Part shown: one piece after another, positions 44,901 to 57,484 of the stretch
Layout: each line of letters opens with the position of its first letter
Numbering within the stretch: position 1 is the first letter of the stretch
Source: Cinclus cinclus
Lineage: Eukaryota > Chordata > Aves > Passeriformes > Cinclidae
Assembly (NCBI RefSeq): GCF_963662255.1
Contig: NC_085071.1
Coordinates: 7,285,833 to 7,349,832, forward strand
DNA length: 64,000 bases
Direction of reading: 5' to 3'
Position numbers and translations under genes: made by a program
The notes under the pieces: generated by a model
Database searches by the model: none
What the model saw: the letters and a program-made list of their open reading frames with translations, nothing else
Told to the model about the DNA's origin: nothing

Positions 44901-47900
44901 CCCCACAAAATGACATCTGCATTGAGGGTTCTTGAGTTTGGCTTCTTGGGGAAAAGTGCCTCCTTTCGGAGTCAACTTGCCTAACTTGCCTGCGGCCCAT
45001 GTGGGGTTTTTGCCTACAAAAATTCCATAAGGACGAGGATTTCTCCCAGACCAAAGCTGCCCCCTCCTCCAAACCTGGCTGACATCGGAGGCCCAAACGC
45101 GCCCTACAAAATGACACCTGCCAAGTCGGCTCTTGAGTTTGGCTTCTTGGGGAAAAGTGACTCCTTTCAAAACCAACTTGCCTGCGTCCCGTCCTGGGCT
45201 TTTGCCTACAAAAATTCCATAAGGACGAGGATTCCTCCCAGACCAAAGCTGCCCCCTCCTCCAAACCTGGCTGCCATCGGAGGCCCAAATGCGCCCTACA
45301 AAATGACATCTGCCAAGTGGGCTCTTGAGTTTGGCTTTCTGGGGAAAAGTGCCTCCTTTCGGAGTCAACTTGCCAGCGGCTCATGCAGGGGTTTTGCCTA
45401 CAAAAATTCCATAAGGACGAGGATTTCTCCCAGACCAAAGCTGCCCCCTCCTCCAAACCTGGCTGCCATCGGAGGCCCAAACGCGCCCTACAAAATGACA
45501 TCTGCCAAGTGGGCTCTTGAGTTTGGCTTCTTGCGGAAAAGTGCCTCCTTTCGGAGTCAACTTGCCTAACTTGCCTGCGGCCCGTCCTGGGCTTTTGCCT
45601 CCAAAAATTCCAGAAGGACGAGGATTTCTCCCAGACCAAAGCTGCCCCCTCCTCCAAACCTGGCTGCCATCGGAGGCCCAAACGCGCCCTACAAAATGAC
45701 ACCTGCCAAGTGGGCTCTTGAGGTTGGCTTCTTGGGGAAAAGTGTCTCCTTTCAAAGCCAACTTGCCTAACTTGCCTGCGGCCCGTCCTGGGCTTTTGCC
45801 TACAAAAATTCCAGAATGACAAGGATTTCTCCCAGACCAAAGCTGCTCCCTCCTCCAAACCTGGCTGCCATCGGAGGCCCAAACGCGCCCTACAAAATGA
45901 CATCTGCCAAGTGGGCTCTTGAGTTTGGCTTTCTGGGGAAAAGTGCCTACTTTCGGAGTCAACTTGCCTGCGGCTCATGCAGGGCTTTTGCCTACAAAAA
46001 TTCCATAAGAACGAGGATTTCTCCCAGAACAAAGCTGCCCCCTCCTCCAAACCTGGCTGCCATCGGAGGCCCAAACGCGCCCTACAAAATGACACCTGCC
46101 AAGTGGGCTCTTGAGTTTGGCTTCTTGGGGAAAATTGCCTCCTTTCGGAGTCAACTTGCCGGCGGCCCATGCAGGGCTTTTGCCTACAAAAATTCCATAA
46201 GGACGAGGATTCCTCCCAGACCAAAGCTGCCCCCTCCGCCAAACCTGGCTGCCATCGGAAGCCCAAACGCGCCCTACAAAATGACATCTGCCAAGCGGGC
46301 TCTTGAGTTTGGCTTCTTGGGGAAAAGTGCCTCCTTTCGGAGTCAACTTGCCGGTGGCCCATGCAGGGCTTTTGCCTCCAAAAATTCCATAAGGACGAGG
46401 ATTTCTCCCAGACCAAAGCTGCCCCCTCCTCCAAACCTGGCTGCCATCGGAGGCCCAAATGCGCCCCACAAAATGACATCTGCCAAGTGGGCTCTTGAGT
46501 TTGGCTTCTTGGGGAAAAGTGCCTCCTTTCGGAGCCAACTTGCCTAACTTGCCTGCGGCCCGTCCTGGGCTTTTGCCTCCAAAAATTCCAGAAGGACGAG
46601 GATTTCTCCCAGACCAAAGCTGCCCCCTCCTCCAAACCTGGCTGCCATCGGAGGCCCAAACGCGCCCCACAAAATGACACCTGCATTGAGGGTTCTTGAG
46701 TTTGGCTTCCTGGGGAAAAGTGCCTCCTTTCGGAGTCAACTTGCCTGCGGCCCATGCAGGGCTTTTGCCGACAAAAATTCCATAAGGACGAGGATTTCTC
46801 CCAGACCAAAGCTGCCCCCTCCTCCAAACCTGGCTGCCATTGGAGGCCCAAACGTGCCCTACAAAATGACACCTGCCAAGTGGGCTCTTGAGTTTGGCTT
46901 CTTGGGTGGAAGTGCCTCCTTTCAAAGCCAACTTGCCTGCGGCCCGTCCTGGGCTTTTGCCTACAAAAATTCCATAAGGACGAGGATTTCTCCCAGACCA
47001 AAGCTGCCCCCTCCTCCAAACCTAGCTGCCATCGGTGGCCCAAACGCGCCCTACAAAATGACATCTGCCAAGTGGGCTCCTGAGTTTGTCTTCTTGGGGG
47101 AAAGTGCCTCCTTTCAAAGCCAACTTGCCTGCGGCCCGTGCTGGGCTTTAGACTACAAAAATTCCATAAGGACGAGGATTTCTCCCAGACCAAAGCTGCC
47201 CCCTCCTCCAAACCTGGCTGCCATCGGAGGCCCAAACGCGCCCCACAAAATGACATCTGCATTGAGGGTTCTTGAGTTTGGCTTCTTGGGGAAAAGTGCC
47301 TCCTTTCGGAGCCAACTTGCCTAACTTGCCTGCGGCCCATCCTGGGCTTTTGCTACAAAAATTCCATAAGGACGAGGATTTCTCCCAGACCAAAGCTGCC
47401 CCCTCCTCCAAACCTGGCTGCCATCAGAGGCCCAAACGCGCCCTACAAAATGACATCTGCATTGTGGGTTCTTGAGTTTGGCTTCTTGGGGAAAAGTGCC
47501 TCCTTTCGGAGCCAACTTGCCTAACTTGCCTGCGGCCCATGCGGGGTTTTTGCCTACAAAAATTCCATAAGGACGAGGATTTCTCCCAGACCAAAGCTGC
47601 CCCCTCCTCCAAACCTGGCTGCCATCGGAGGCCCAAACGCGCCCTACAAAATGACACCTGCCAAGTGGGCTCTTGAGTTTGGCTTCTTGGGGAAAAGTGA
47701 CTCCTTTCAAAACCAACTTGCCTGCGTCCCGTCCCGGGCTTTTGCTACAAAAATTCCATAAGGACGAGGATTCCTCCCAGACCAAAGCTGCCCCCTCCTC
47801 CAAACCTGGCTGCCATCGGAGGCCCAAACGCGCCCTACAAAATGACATCTGCCAAGTGGGCTCTTGAGTTTGGCTTTCTGGGGAAAAGTGCCTCCTTTCG

Positions 47901-49831
47901 GAGTCAACTTGCCTGCGGCCCATGCAGGGCTTTTGCCTACAAAAATTCCATAAGGACGAGGATTTCTCCCAGACCAAAGCTGCCCCCTCCTCCAAACCTG
48001 GCTGCCATCGGAGGCCCAAACGTGCCCTACAAAATGACATCTGCCAAGTGGGCTCTTGAGTTTGGCTTCTTGGGTGGAAGTACCTCCTTTCAAAGCCAAC
48101 TTGCCTGCGGCCCGTCCTGGGCTTTTGCCTACAAAAATTCCATAAGGACGAGGATTTCTCCCAGACCAAAGCTGCCCCCTCCTCCAAACCTGGCTGCCAT
48201 CGGAGGACCAAACGCGCCCCACCAAATGACACCTGCATTGAGGGTTCTTGAGTTTGGCTTCCTGGGGAAAAGTGCCTCCTTTCGGAGTCAACTTGCCTGC
48301 GGCCCATGCAGCGCTTTTGCCTACAAAAATTCCAGAAGGACGAGGATTTCTCCCAGACCAAAGCTGCCCCCTCCTCCAAACCTGGCTGCCATCGGAGGCC
48401 CAAACGTGCCCTACAAAATGACACCTGCCAAGTGGGCTCTTGAGTTTGGCTTCTTGGGTGGAAGTGCCTCCTTTCAAAGCCAACTTGCCTGCGGCCCGTC
48501 CTGGGCTTTTGCCTACAAAAATTCCATAAGGACGAGGATTTCTCCCAGACCAAAGCTGCTCCCTCCTCCAAACCTGGCTGCCATCGGAGGCCCAAACGCG
48601 CCCTACAAAATGACATCTGCCAAGTGGGCTCTTGAGTTTGGCTTCTTGCGGAAAAGTGCCTCCTTTCAAAGCCAACTTGCCTAACTAGCCTGCGGCCCGT
48701 GCTGGGCTTTAGACTACAAAAATTCCATAAGGACGAGGATTTCTCCCAGACCAAAGCTGCCCCCTCCTCCAAACCTGGCTGCCATCGGAGGCCCAAACGC
48801 GCCCCACAAAATGACATCTGCATTGAGGGTTCTTGAGTTTGGCTTCTTGGGGAAAAGTGCCTCCTTTCGGAGTCAACTTGCCTAACTTGCCTGCGGCCCA
48901 TGTGGGGTTTTTGCCTACAAAAATTCCATAAGGACGAGGATTTCTCCCAGACCAAAGCTGCCCCCTCCTCCAAACCTGGCTGACATCGGAGGCCCAAACG
49001 CGCCCTACAAAATGACACCTGCCAAGTCGGCTCTTGAGTTTGGCTTCTTGGGGAAAAGTGACTCCTTTCAAAACCAACTTGCCTGCGTCCCGTCCTGGGC
49101 TTTTGCCTACAAAAATTCCATAAGGACGAGGATTCCTCCCAGACCAAAGCTGCCCCCTCCTCCAAACCTGGCTGCCATCGGAGGCCCAAATGCGCCCTAC
49201 AAAATGACATCTGCCAAGTGGGCTCTTGAGTTTGGCTTTCTGGGGAAAAGTGCCTCCTTTCGGAGTCAACTTGCCAGCGGCTCATGCAGGGGTTTTGCCT
49301 ACAAAAATTCCATAAGGACGAGGATTTCTCCCAGACCAAAGCTGCCCCCTCCTCCAAACCTGGCTGCCATCGGAGGCCCAAACGCGCCCTACAAAATGAC
49401 ATCTGCCAAGTGGGCTCTTGAGTTTGGCTTCTTGCGGAAAAGTGCCTCCTTTCGGAGTCAACTTGCCTAACTTGCCTGCGGCCCGTCCTGGGCTTTTGCC
49501 TCCAAAAATTCCAGAAGGACGAGGATTTCTCCCAGACCAAAGCTGCCCCCTCCTCCAAACCTGGCTGCCATCGGAGGCCCAAACGCGCCCTACAAAATGA
49601 CACCTGCCAAGTGGGCTCTTGAGGTTGGCTTCTTGGGGAAAAGTGTCTCCTTTCAAAGCCAACTTGCCTAACTTGCCTGCGGCCCGTCCTGGGCTTTTGC
49701 CTACAAAAATTCCAGAATGACAAGGATTTCTCCCAGACCAAAGCTGCTCCCTCCTCCAAACCTGGCTGCCATCGGAGGCCCAAACGCGCCCTACAAAATG
49801 ACATCTGCCAAGTGGGCTCTTGAGTTTGGCT
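41972..49831. repeat. 3901-bp higher-order repeat, two tandem copies
   Basis: Positions from 41972 match from 45873 at a constant offset of 3901 bp (about 20 monomers), up to about 45930 / 49831. Shared rare markers include GAGGTTGGC near 45721 and 49622, and ACCAAATGAC near 44320 and 48221. Differences noticed are CATCAGAGG (42547) versus CATCGGAGG (46448) and AAGGACGAGG (42299-region copy) versus AAGAACGAGG (46009). It lies immediately next to the 5652-bp repeat, so amplification of different segments occurred side by side. Confidence 0.85.
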
Positions 49832-52800
49832 TCTTGGGGAAAAGTGACTCCTTTCAAAACCAACTTGCCTGCGTCCCGTCCCGGACGTTTGCTACAAAAA
49901 TTCCATAAGGACGAGGATTCCTCCCAGACCAAAGCTGCCCCCTCCGCCAAACCTGGCTGCCATCGGAGGCCCAAACGCGCCCTACAAAATGACATCTGCC
50001 AAGCGGGCTCTTGAGTTTGGCTTCTTGGGGAAAAGTGACTCCTTTCGGAGTCAACTTGCCGGCGGCCCATGCAGGGCTTTTGCCTCCAAAAATTCCATAA
50101 GGACGAGGATTTCTCCCAGACCAAAGCTGCCCCCTCCTCCAAACCTGGCTGCCATCGGAGGCCCTAACGCGCCCTACAAAATGACACCTGCCAAGTGGGC
50201 TCTTCAGTTTCGCTTCTTGGGGAAAATTGCCTCCTTTCGGAGCCAACTTGCCTAACTAGCCTGCGGCCTGTGCTGGGCTTTTGCCTACAAAAATTCCATA
50301 AGGACGAGGATTTCTCCCAGACCAAAGCTGCCCCCTCCTCCAAACCTGGCTGCCATCAGAGGCCCAAACGCGCCCTACAAAATGACATCTGCCAAGTGGG
50401 CTCTTGAGTTTGGCTTCTTGGGTGGAAGTGCCTCCTTTCAAAGCCAACTTGCCTAACTAGCCTGCGGCCCGTGCTGGGCTTTTGACTACAAAAATTCCAT
50501 AAGGACGAGGATTTCTCCCAGACCAAAGCTGCCCCCTCCTCCAAACCTGGCTGCCATCAGAGGCCCAAACGCGCCCCACAAAATGACATCTGCATTGAGG
50601 GTTCTTGAGTTTGGCTTCTTGGGGAAAAGTGCCTCCTTTCGGAGCCAACTTGCCTAACTTGCCTGCGGCCCGTCCTGGGCTTTTGCCTCCAAAAATTCCA
50701 GAAGGACGAGGATTTCTCCCAGGCCAAAGCTGCCCCCTCCTCCAAACCTGGCTGCCATCGGAGGCCCAAACGTGCCCTACAAAATGACACCTGCCAAGTC
50801 GGCTCTTGAGTTTGGCTTCTTGGGGAAAAGTGACTCCTTTCAAAACCAACTTGCCTGTGTCCCGTCCCGGGCTTTTGCTACAAAAATTCCAGAAGGACGA
50901 GGATTTCTCCCAGACCAAAGCTGCCCCCTCCTCCAAACCTGGCTGCCATCGGAGGCCCAAACGCGCCCTACAAAATGACACCTGCCAAGTGGGCTCTTGA
51001 GTTTGGCTTCTTGGGGAAAAGTGACTCCTTTCAAAACCAACTTGCCTGCGTCCCGTCCCGGGCTTTTGCTACAAAAATTCCATAAGGACGAGGATTCCTC
51101 CCAGACCAAAGCTGCCCCCTCCTCCAAACCTGGCTGCCATCGGAGGCCCAAACGCGCCCTACAAAATGACACCTGCCAAGTGGGCTCTTGAGTTTGGCTT
51201 TCTGGGGAAATGTGCCTCCTTTCGGAGTCAACTTGCCTGCGGCCCATGCAGGGCTTTTGCCTACAAAAATTCCATAAGGACGAGGATTTCTCCCAGACCA
51301 AAGCTGCCCCCTCCTCCAAACCTGGCTGCCATCGGAGGCCGAAACGCGCCCTACAAAATGACATCTGCCAAGTGGGCTCTTGAGTTTGGCTTCTTGGGTG
51401 GAAGTACCTCCTTTCAAAGCCAACTTGCCTGCGGCCCGTGCAGGGCTTTTGACGACAAAAATTCCAGAAGGACGAGGATTTCTCCCAGACCAAAGCTGCC
51501 CCCTCCTCCAAACCTGGCTGCCATCGGAGGACCAAACGCGCCCCACCAAATGACACCTGCATTGAGGGTTCTTGAGTTTGGCTTCCTGGGGAAAAGTGCC
51601 TCCTTTCGGAGTCAACTTGCCTGCGGCCCATGCAGCGCTTTTGCCTACAAAAATTCCAGAAGGACGAGGATTTCTCCCAGACCAAAGCTGCCCCCTCCTC
51701 CAAACCTGGCTGCCATCGGAGGCCCAAACGCGCCCTACAAAATGACACCTGCCAAGTGGGCTCTTGAGTTTGGCTTCTTGGGTGGAAGTGCCTCCTTTCA
51801 AAGCCAACTTGCCTGCGGCCCGTCCTGGGCTTTTGCCTACAAAAATTCCATAAGGACGAGGATTTCTCCCAGACCAAAGCTGCTCCCTCCTCCAAACCTG
51901 GCTGCCATCGGAGGCCCAAACGCGCCCTACAAAATGACATCTGCCAAGTGGGCTCTTGAGTTTGGCTTCTTGCGGAAAAGTGCCTCCTTTCAAAGCCAAC
52001 TTGCCTAACTAGCCTGCGGCCCGTGCTGGGCTTTAGACTACAAAAATTCCATAAGGGCGAGGATTTCTCCCAGACCAAAGCTGCCCCCTCCTCCAAACCT
52101 GGCTGCCATCGGAGGCCCAAACGCGCCCCACAAAATGACATCTGCATTGAGGGTTCTTGAGTTTGGCTTCTTGGGGAAAAGTGCCTCCTTTCGGAGTCAA
52201 CTTGCCTAACTTGCCTGCGGCCCATGTGGGGTTTTTGCCTACAAAAATTCCATAAGGACGAGGATTCCTCCCAGACCAAAGCTGCTCCCTCCTCCAAACC
52301 TGGCTGCCATCGGAGGCCCAAACGCGCCCTACAAAATGACACCTGCCAAGTGGGCTCTTGAGTTTGGCTTCTTGGGGAAAATTGCCTCCTTTCGGAGTCA
52401 ACTTGCCGGCGGCCCATGCAGCGCTTTTGCCTAAAAAAATTACATAAGGACGAGGATTTCTCCCAGAACAAAGCTGCCCCCTCCTCCAAACCTGGCTGCC
52501 ATCGGAGGCCCAAACGCGCCCTACAAAATGACATCTGCCAAGTGGGCTCTTGAGTTTGGCTTCTTGGGGAAAAGTGCCTCCTTTCGGAGTCAACTTGCCT
52601 AACTTGCCTGCGGCCCGTCCTGGGCTTTTGCCTCCAAAAATTCCAGAAGGACGAGGATTTCTCCCAGACCAAAGCTGCCCCCTCCTCCAAACCTGGCTGC
52701 CATCGGAGGCCCAAACGCGCCCTACAAAATGACACCTGCCAAGTGGGCTCTTGAGGTTGGCTTCTTGGGGAAAAGTGCCTCCTTTCAAAGCCAACTTGCC

Positions 52801-55800
52801 TAACTTGCCTGCGGCCCGTCCTGGGCTTTTGCCTACAAAAATTCCAGAATGACAAGGATTTCTCCCAGACCAAAGCTGCTCCCTCCTCCAAACCTGGCTG
52901 CCATCGGAGGCCCAAACGCGCCCTACAAAATGACATCTGCCAAGTGGGCTCTTGAGTTTGGCTTCTTGGGGAAAAGTGACTCCTTTCAAAACCAACTTGC
53001 CTGCGTCCCGTCCCGGACGTTTGCTACAAAAATTCCATAAGGACGAGGATTCCTCCCAGACAAAGCTGCCCCCTCCGCCAAACCTGGCTGCCATCGGAGG
53101 CCCAAACGCGCCCTACAAAATGACATCTGCCAAGCGGGCTCTTGAGTTTGGCTTCTTGGTGAAAAGTGCCTCCTTTCGGAGTCAACTTGCCGGCGGCCCA
53201 TGCAGGGCTTTTGCCTCCAAAAATTCCATAAGGACGAGGATTTCTCCCAGACCAAAGCTGCCCCCTCCTCCAAACCTGGCTGCCATCGGAGGCCCAAACG
53301 CGCCCTACAAAATGACACCTGCCAAGTGGGCTCTTGAGTTTGGCTTCTTGGGGAAAAGTGCCTCCTTTCGGAGCCAACTTGCCTAACTAGCCTGCGGCCT
53401 GTGCTGGGCTTTTGCCTACAAAAATTCCATAAGGACGAGGATTTCTCCCAGACCAAAGCTGCCCCCTCCTCCAAACCTGGCTGCCATCAGAGGCCCAAAC
53501 GCGCCCTACAAAATGACATCTGCCAAGTGGGCTCTTGAGTTTGGCTTCTTGGGGAAATGTGCCTCCTTTCGGAGCCAAATTGCCTAACTTGCCTGCGGCC
53601 CGTCCTGGGCTTTTGCCTCCAAAAATTCCAGAAGGACGAGGATTTCTCCCAGACCAAAGCTGCCCCCTCCTCCAAACCTGGCTGCCATCGGAGGCCCAAA
53701 CGCGCCCTACAAAATGACATCTGCATTGAGGGTTCTTGAGTTTGGCTTCCTGGGGAAAAGTGCCTCCTTTCGGAGTCAACTTGCCTGCGGCCCATGCAGG
53801 GCTTTTGCCTACAAAAATTCCAGAAGGACGAGGATTTCTCCCAGACCAAAGCTGCCCCCTCCTCCAAACCTGGCTGCCATCGGAGGCCCAAACGTGCCCT
53901 ACAAAATGACACCTGCCAAGTGGGCTCTTGAGTTTGGCTTCTTGGGTGGAAGTGCCTCCTTTCAAAGCCAACTTGCCTAACTAGCCTGCGGCCCGTGCTG
54001 GGCTTTTGACTACAAAAATTCCATAAGGACGAGGATTTCTCCCAGACCAAAGCTGCCCCCTCCTCCAAACCTGGCTGCCATCGGAGGCCCAAACGCGCCC
54101 CACAAAATGACATCTGCATTGAGGGTTCTTGAGTTTGGCTTCTTGGGGAAAAGTGCCTCCTTTCGGAGCCAACTTGCCTAACTTGCCTGCGGCCCGTCCT
54201 GGGCTTTTGCCTCCAAAAATTCCAGAAGGACGAGGATTTCTCCCAGGCCAAAGCTGCCCCCTCCTCCAAACCTGGCTGCCATCGGAGGCCCAAACGTGCC
54301 CTACAAAATGACACCTGCCAAGTGGGCTCTTGAGTTTGGCTTCTTGGGGAAAAGTGCCTCCTTTCGGAGCCAACTTGCCTGCGTCCCGTCCCGGGCTTTT
54401 GCTACAAAAATTCCATAAGGACGAGGATTTCTCCCAGACCAAAGCTGCCCCCTCCTCCAAACCTGGCTGCCATCGGAGGCCCAAACGCGCCCTACAAAAT
54501 GACACCTGCCAAGTGGGCTCTTGAGTTTGGCTTCTTGGGGAAAAGTGAATCCTTTCAAAACCAACTTGCCTGCGTCCCGTCCCGGGCTTTTGCTACAAAA
54601 ATTCCATAAGGACGAGGATTCCTCCCAGACCAAAGCTGCCCCCTCCTCCAAACCTGGCTGCCATCGGAGGCCCAAACGCGCCCTACAAAATGACATCTGC
54701 CAAGTGGGCTCTTGAGTTTGGCTTTCTGGGGAAATGTGCATCCTTTCGGAGTCAACTTGCCTGCGGCCCGTCCTGGGCTTGTGCCTACAAAAATTCCATA
54801 AGGACGAGGATTTCTCCCAGACCAAAGCTGCCCCCTCCTCCAAACCTGGCTGCCATCGGAGGCCGAAACGTGCCCTACAAAATGACATCTGCCAAGTGGG
54901 CTCTTGAGTTTGGCTTCTTGGGTGGAAGTACCTCCTTTCAAAGCCAACTTGCCTGCGGCCCGTGCAGGGCTTTTGCCTACAAAAATTCCATAAGGACGAG
55001 GATTTCTCCCAGACCAAAGCTGCCCCCTCCTCCAAACCTGGCTGCCATCGGAGGCCCAAACGCGCCCCACAAAATGACACCTGCATTGAGGGTTCTTGAG
55101 TTTGGCTTCCTGGGGAAAAGTGCCTCCTTTCGGAGTCAACTTGCCTGCGGCCTGTGCTGGGCTTTTGCCTACAAAAATTCCAGAAGGACGAGGATTTCTC
55201 CCAGACCAAAGCTGCCCCCTCCTCCAAACCTGGCTGCCATCGGAGGCCCAAACGTGCCCTACAAAATGACACCTGCCAAGTGGGCTCTTGAGTTTGGCTT
55301 CTTTGGTGGAAGTGCCTCCTTTCAAAGCCAACTTGCCTGCGGCCCGTCCTGGGCTTTTGCCTACAAAAATTCCATAAGGACGAGGATTTCTCCCAGACCA
55401 AAGCTGCCCCCTCCTCCAAACCTGGCTGCCATCGGAGGCCCAAACGCGCCCTACAAAATGACATCTGCCAAGTGGGCTCTTGAGTTTGGCTTCTTGCGGA
55501 AAAGTGCCTCCTTTCAAAGCCAACTTGCCTAACTGGCCTGCGGCCCGTGCTGGGCTTTAGACTACAAAAATTCCATAAGGACGAGGATTTCTCCCAGACC
55601 AAAGCTGCCCCCTCCTCCAAACCTGGCTGCCATCAGAGGCCCAAACGCGCCCCACAAAATGACATCTGCATTGAGGGTTCTTGAGTTTGGCTTCTTGGGG
55701 AAAAGTGCCTCCTTTCGGAGTCAACTTGCCTAACTTGCCTGCGGCCCATGCGGGGTTTTTGCCTACAAAAATTCCATAAGGACGAGGATTTCTCCCAGAC

Positions 55801-57484
55801 CAAAGCTGCCCCCTCCTCCAAACCTGGCTGCCATCGGAGGCCCAAACGCGCCCTACAAAATGACACCTGCCAAGTGGGCTCTTGAGTTTGGCTTCTTGGG
55901 GAAAAATGACTCCTTTCAAAACCAACTTGCCTGCGTCCCGTCCCGGGCTTTTGCTACAAAAATTCCATAAGGACGAGGATTTCTCCCAGACCAAAGCTGC
56001 CCCCTCCTCCAAACCTGCCTGCCATCGGAGGCCCAAACGCGCCCTACAAAATGACATCTGCCAAGTGGGCTCTTGAGTTTGGCTTTCTGGGGAAAAGTGC
56101 CTCCTTTCGGAGTCAACTTGCCTGCGGCTCATGCAGGGGTTTTGCCTACAAAAATTCCATAAGGACGAGGATTTCTCCCAGACCAAAGCTGCCCCCTCCT
56201 CCAAACCTGGCTGCCATCGGAGGCCCAAACGCGCCCTACAAAATGACACCTGCCAAGTGGGCTCTTGAGTTTGGCTTCTTGGGGAAAATTGCCTCCTTTC
56301 GGAGTCAACTTGCCGGCGGCCCATGCAGGGCTTTTGCCTACAAAAATTCCATAAGGACGAGGATTCCTCCCAGACCAAAGCTGCCCCCTCCGCCAAACCT
56401 GGCTGCCATCGGAGGCCCAAACGCGCCCTACAAAATGACATCTGCCAAGCGGGCTCTTGAGTTTGGCTTCTTGGGGAAAAGTGCCTCCTTTCGGAGTCAA
56501 CTTGCCGGCGGCCCATGCAGGGCTTTTGCCTCCAAAAATTCCATAAGGACGAGGATTTCTCCCAGAACAAAGCTGCCCCCTCCTCCAAACCTGGCTGCCA
56601 TCAGAGGCCCAAACGCGCCCTACAAAATGACATCTGCCAAGTGGGCTCTTGAGTTTGGCTTCTTGGGGAAAAGTGCCTCCTTTCGGAGCCAAATTGCCTA
56701 ACTTGCCTGCGGCCCGTCCTGGGCTTTTGCCTCCAAAAATTCCAGAAGGACGAGGATTTCTCCCAGACCAAAGCTGCCCCCTCCTCCAAACCTGGCTGCC
56801 ATCGGAGGCCCAAACGCGCCCCACAAAATGACACCTGCATTGAGGGTTCTTGAGTTTGGCTTCCTGGGGAAAAGTGCCTCCTTTCGGAGTCAACTTGCCT
56901 GCGGCCCATGCAGGGCTTTTGCCTCCAAAAATTCCATAAGGACGAGGATTTCTCCCAGACCAAAGCTGCCCCCTCCTCCAAACCTGGCTGCCATTGGAGG
57001 CCCAAACGCGCCCTACAAAATGACATCTGCCAAGTGGGCTCTTGAGTTTGGCTTCTTGGGTGGAAGTGCCTCCTTTCAAAGCCAACTTGCCTGCGGCCCG
57101 TCCTGGGCTTTTGCCTACAAAAATTCCATAAGGACGAGGATTTCTCCCAGACCAAAGCTGCCCCCTCCTCCAAACCTGGCTGCCATCGGAGGCCCAAACG
57201 CGCCCTACAAAATGACATCTGCCAAGTGGGCTCTTGAGTTTGGCTTCTTGCGGAAAAGTGCCTCCTTTCAAAGCCAACTTGCCTAACTAGCCTGCAGCCC
57301 ATTCTGGGCTTTTGCCTACAAAAATTCCATAAGGACGAGGATTTCTCCCAGACCAAAGCTGCCCCCTCCTCCAAACCTGGCTGCCATCGGAGGCCCAAAC
57401 GCGCCCTACAAAATGACACCTGCCAAGTGGGCTCTTGAGTTTGGCTTCTTGGGGAAAAGTGCCTCCTTTCAAAGCCAACTTGCC

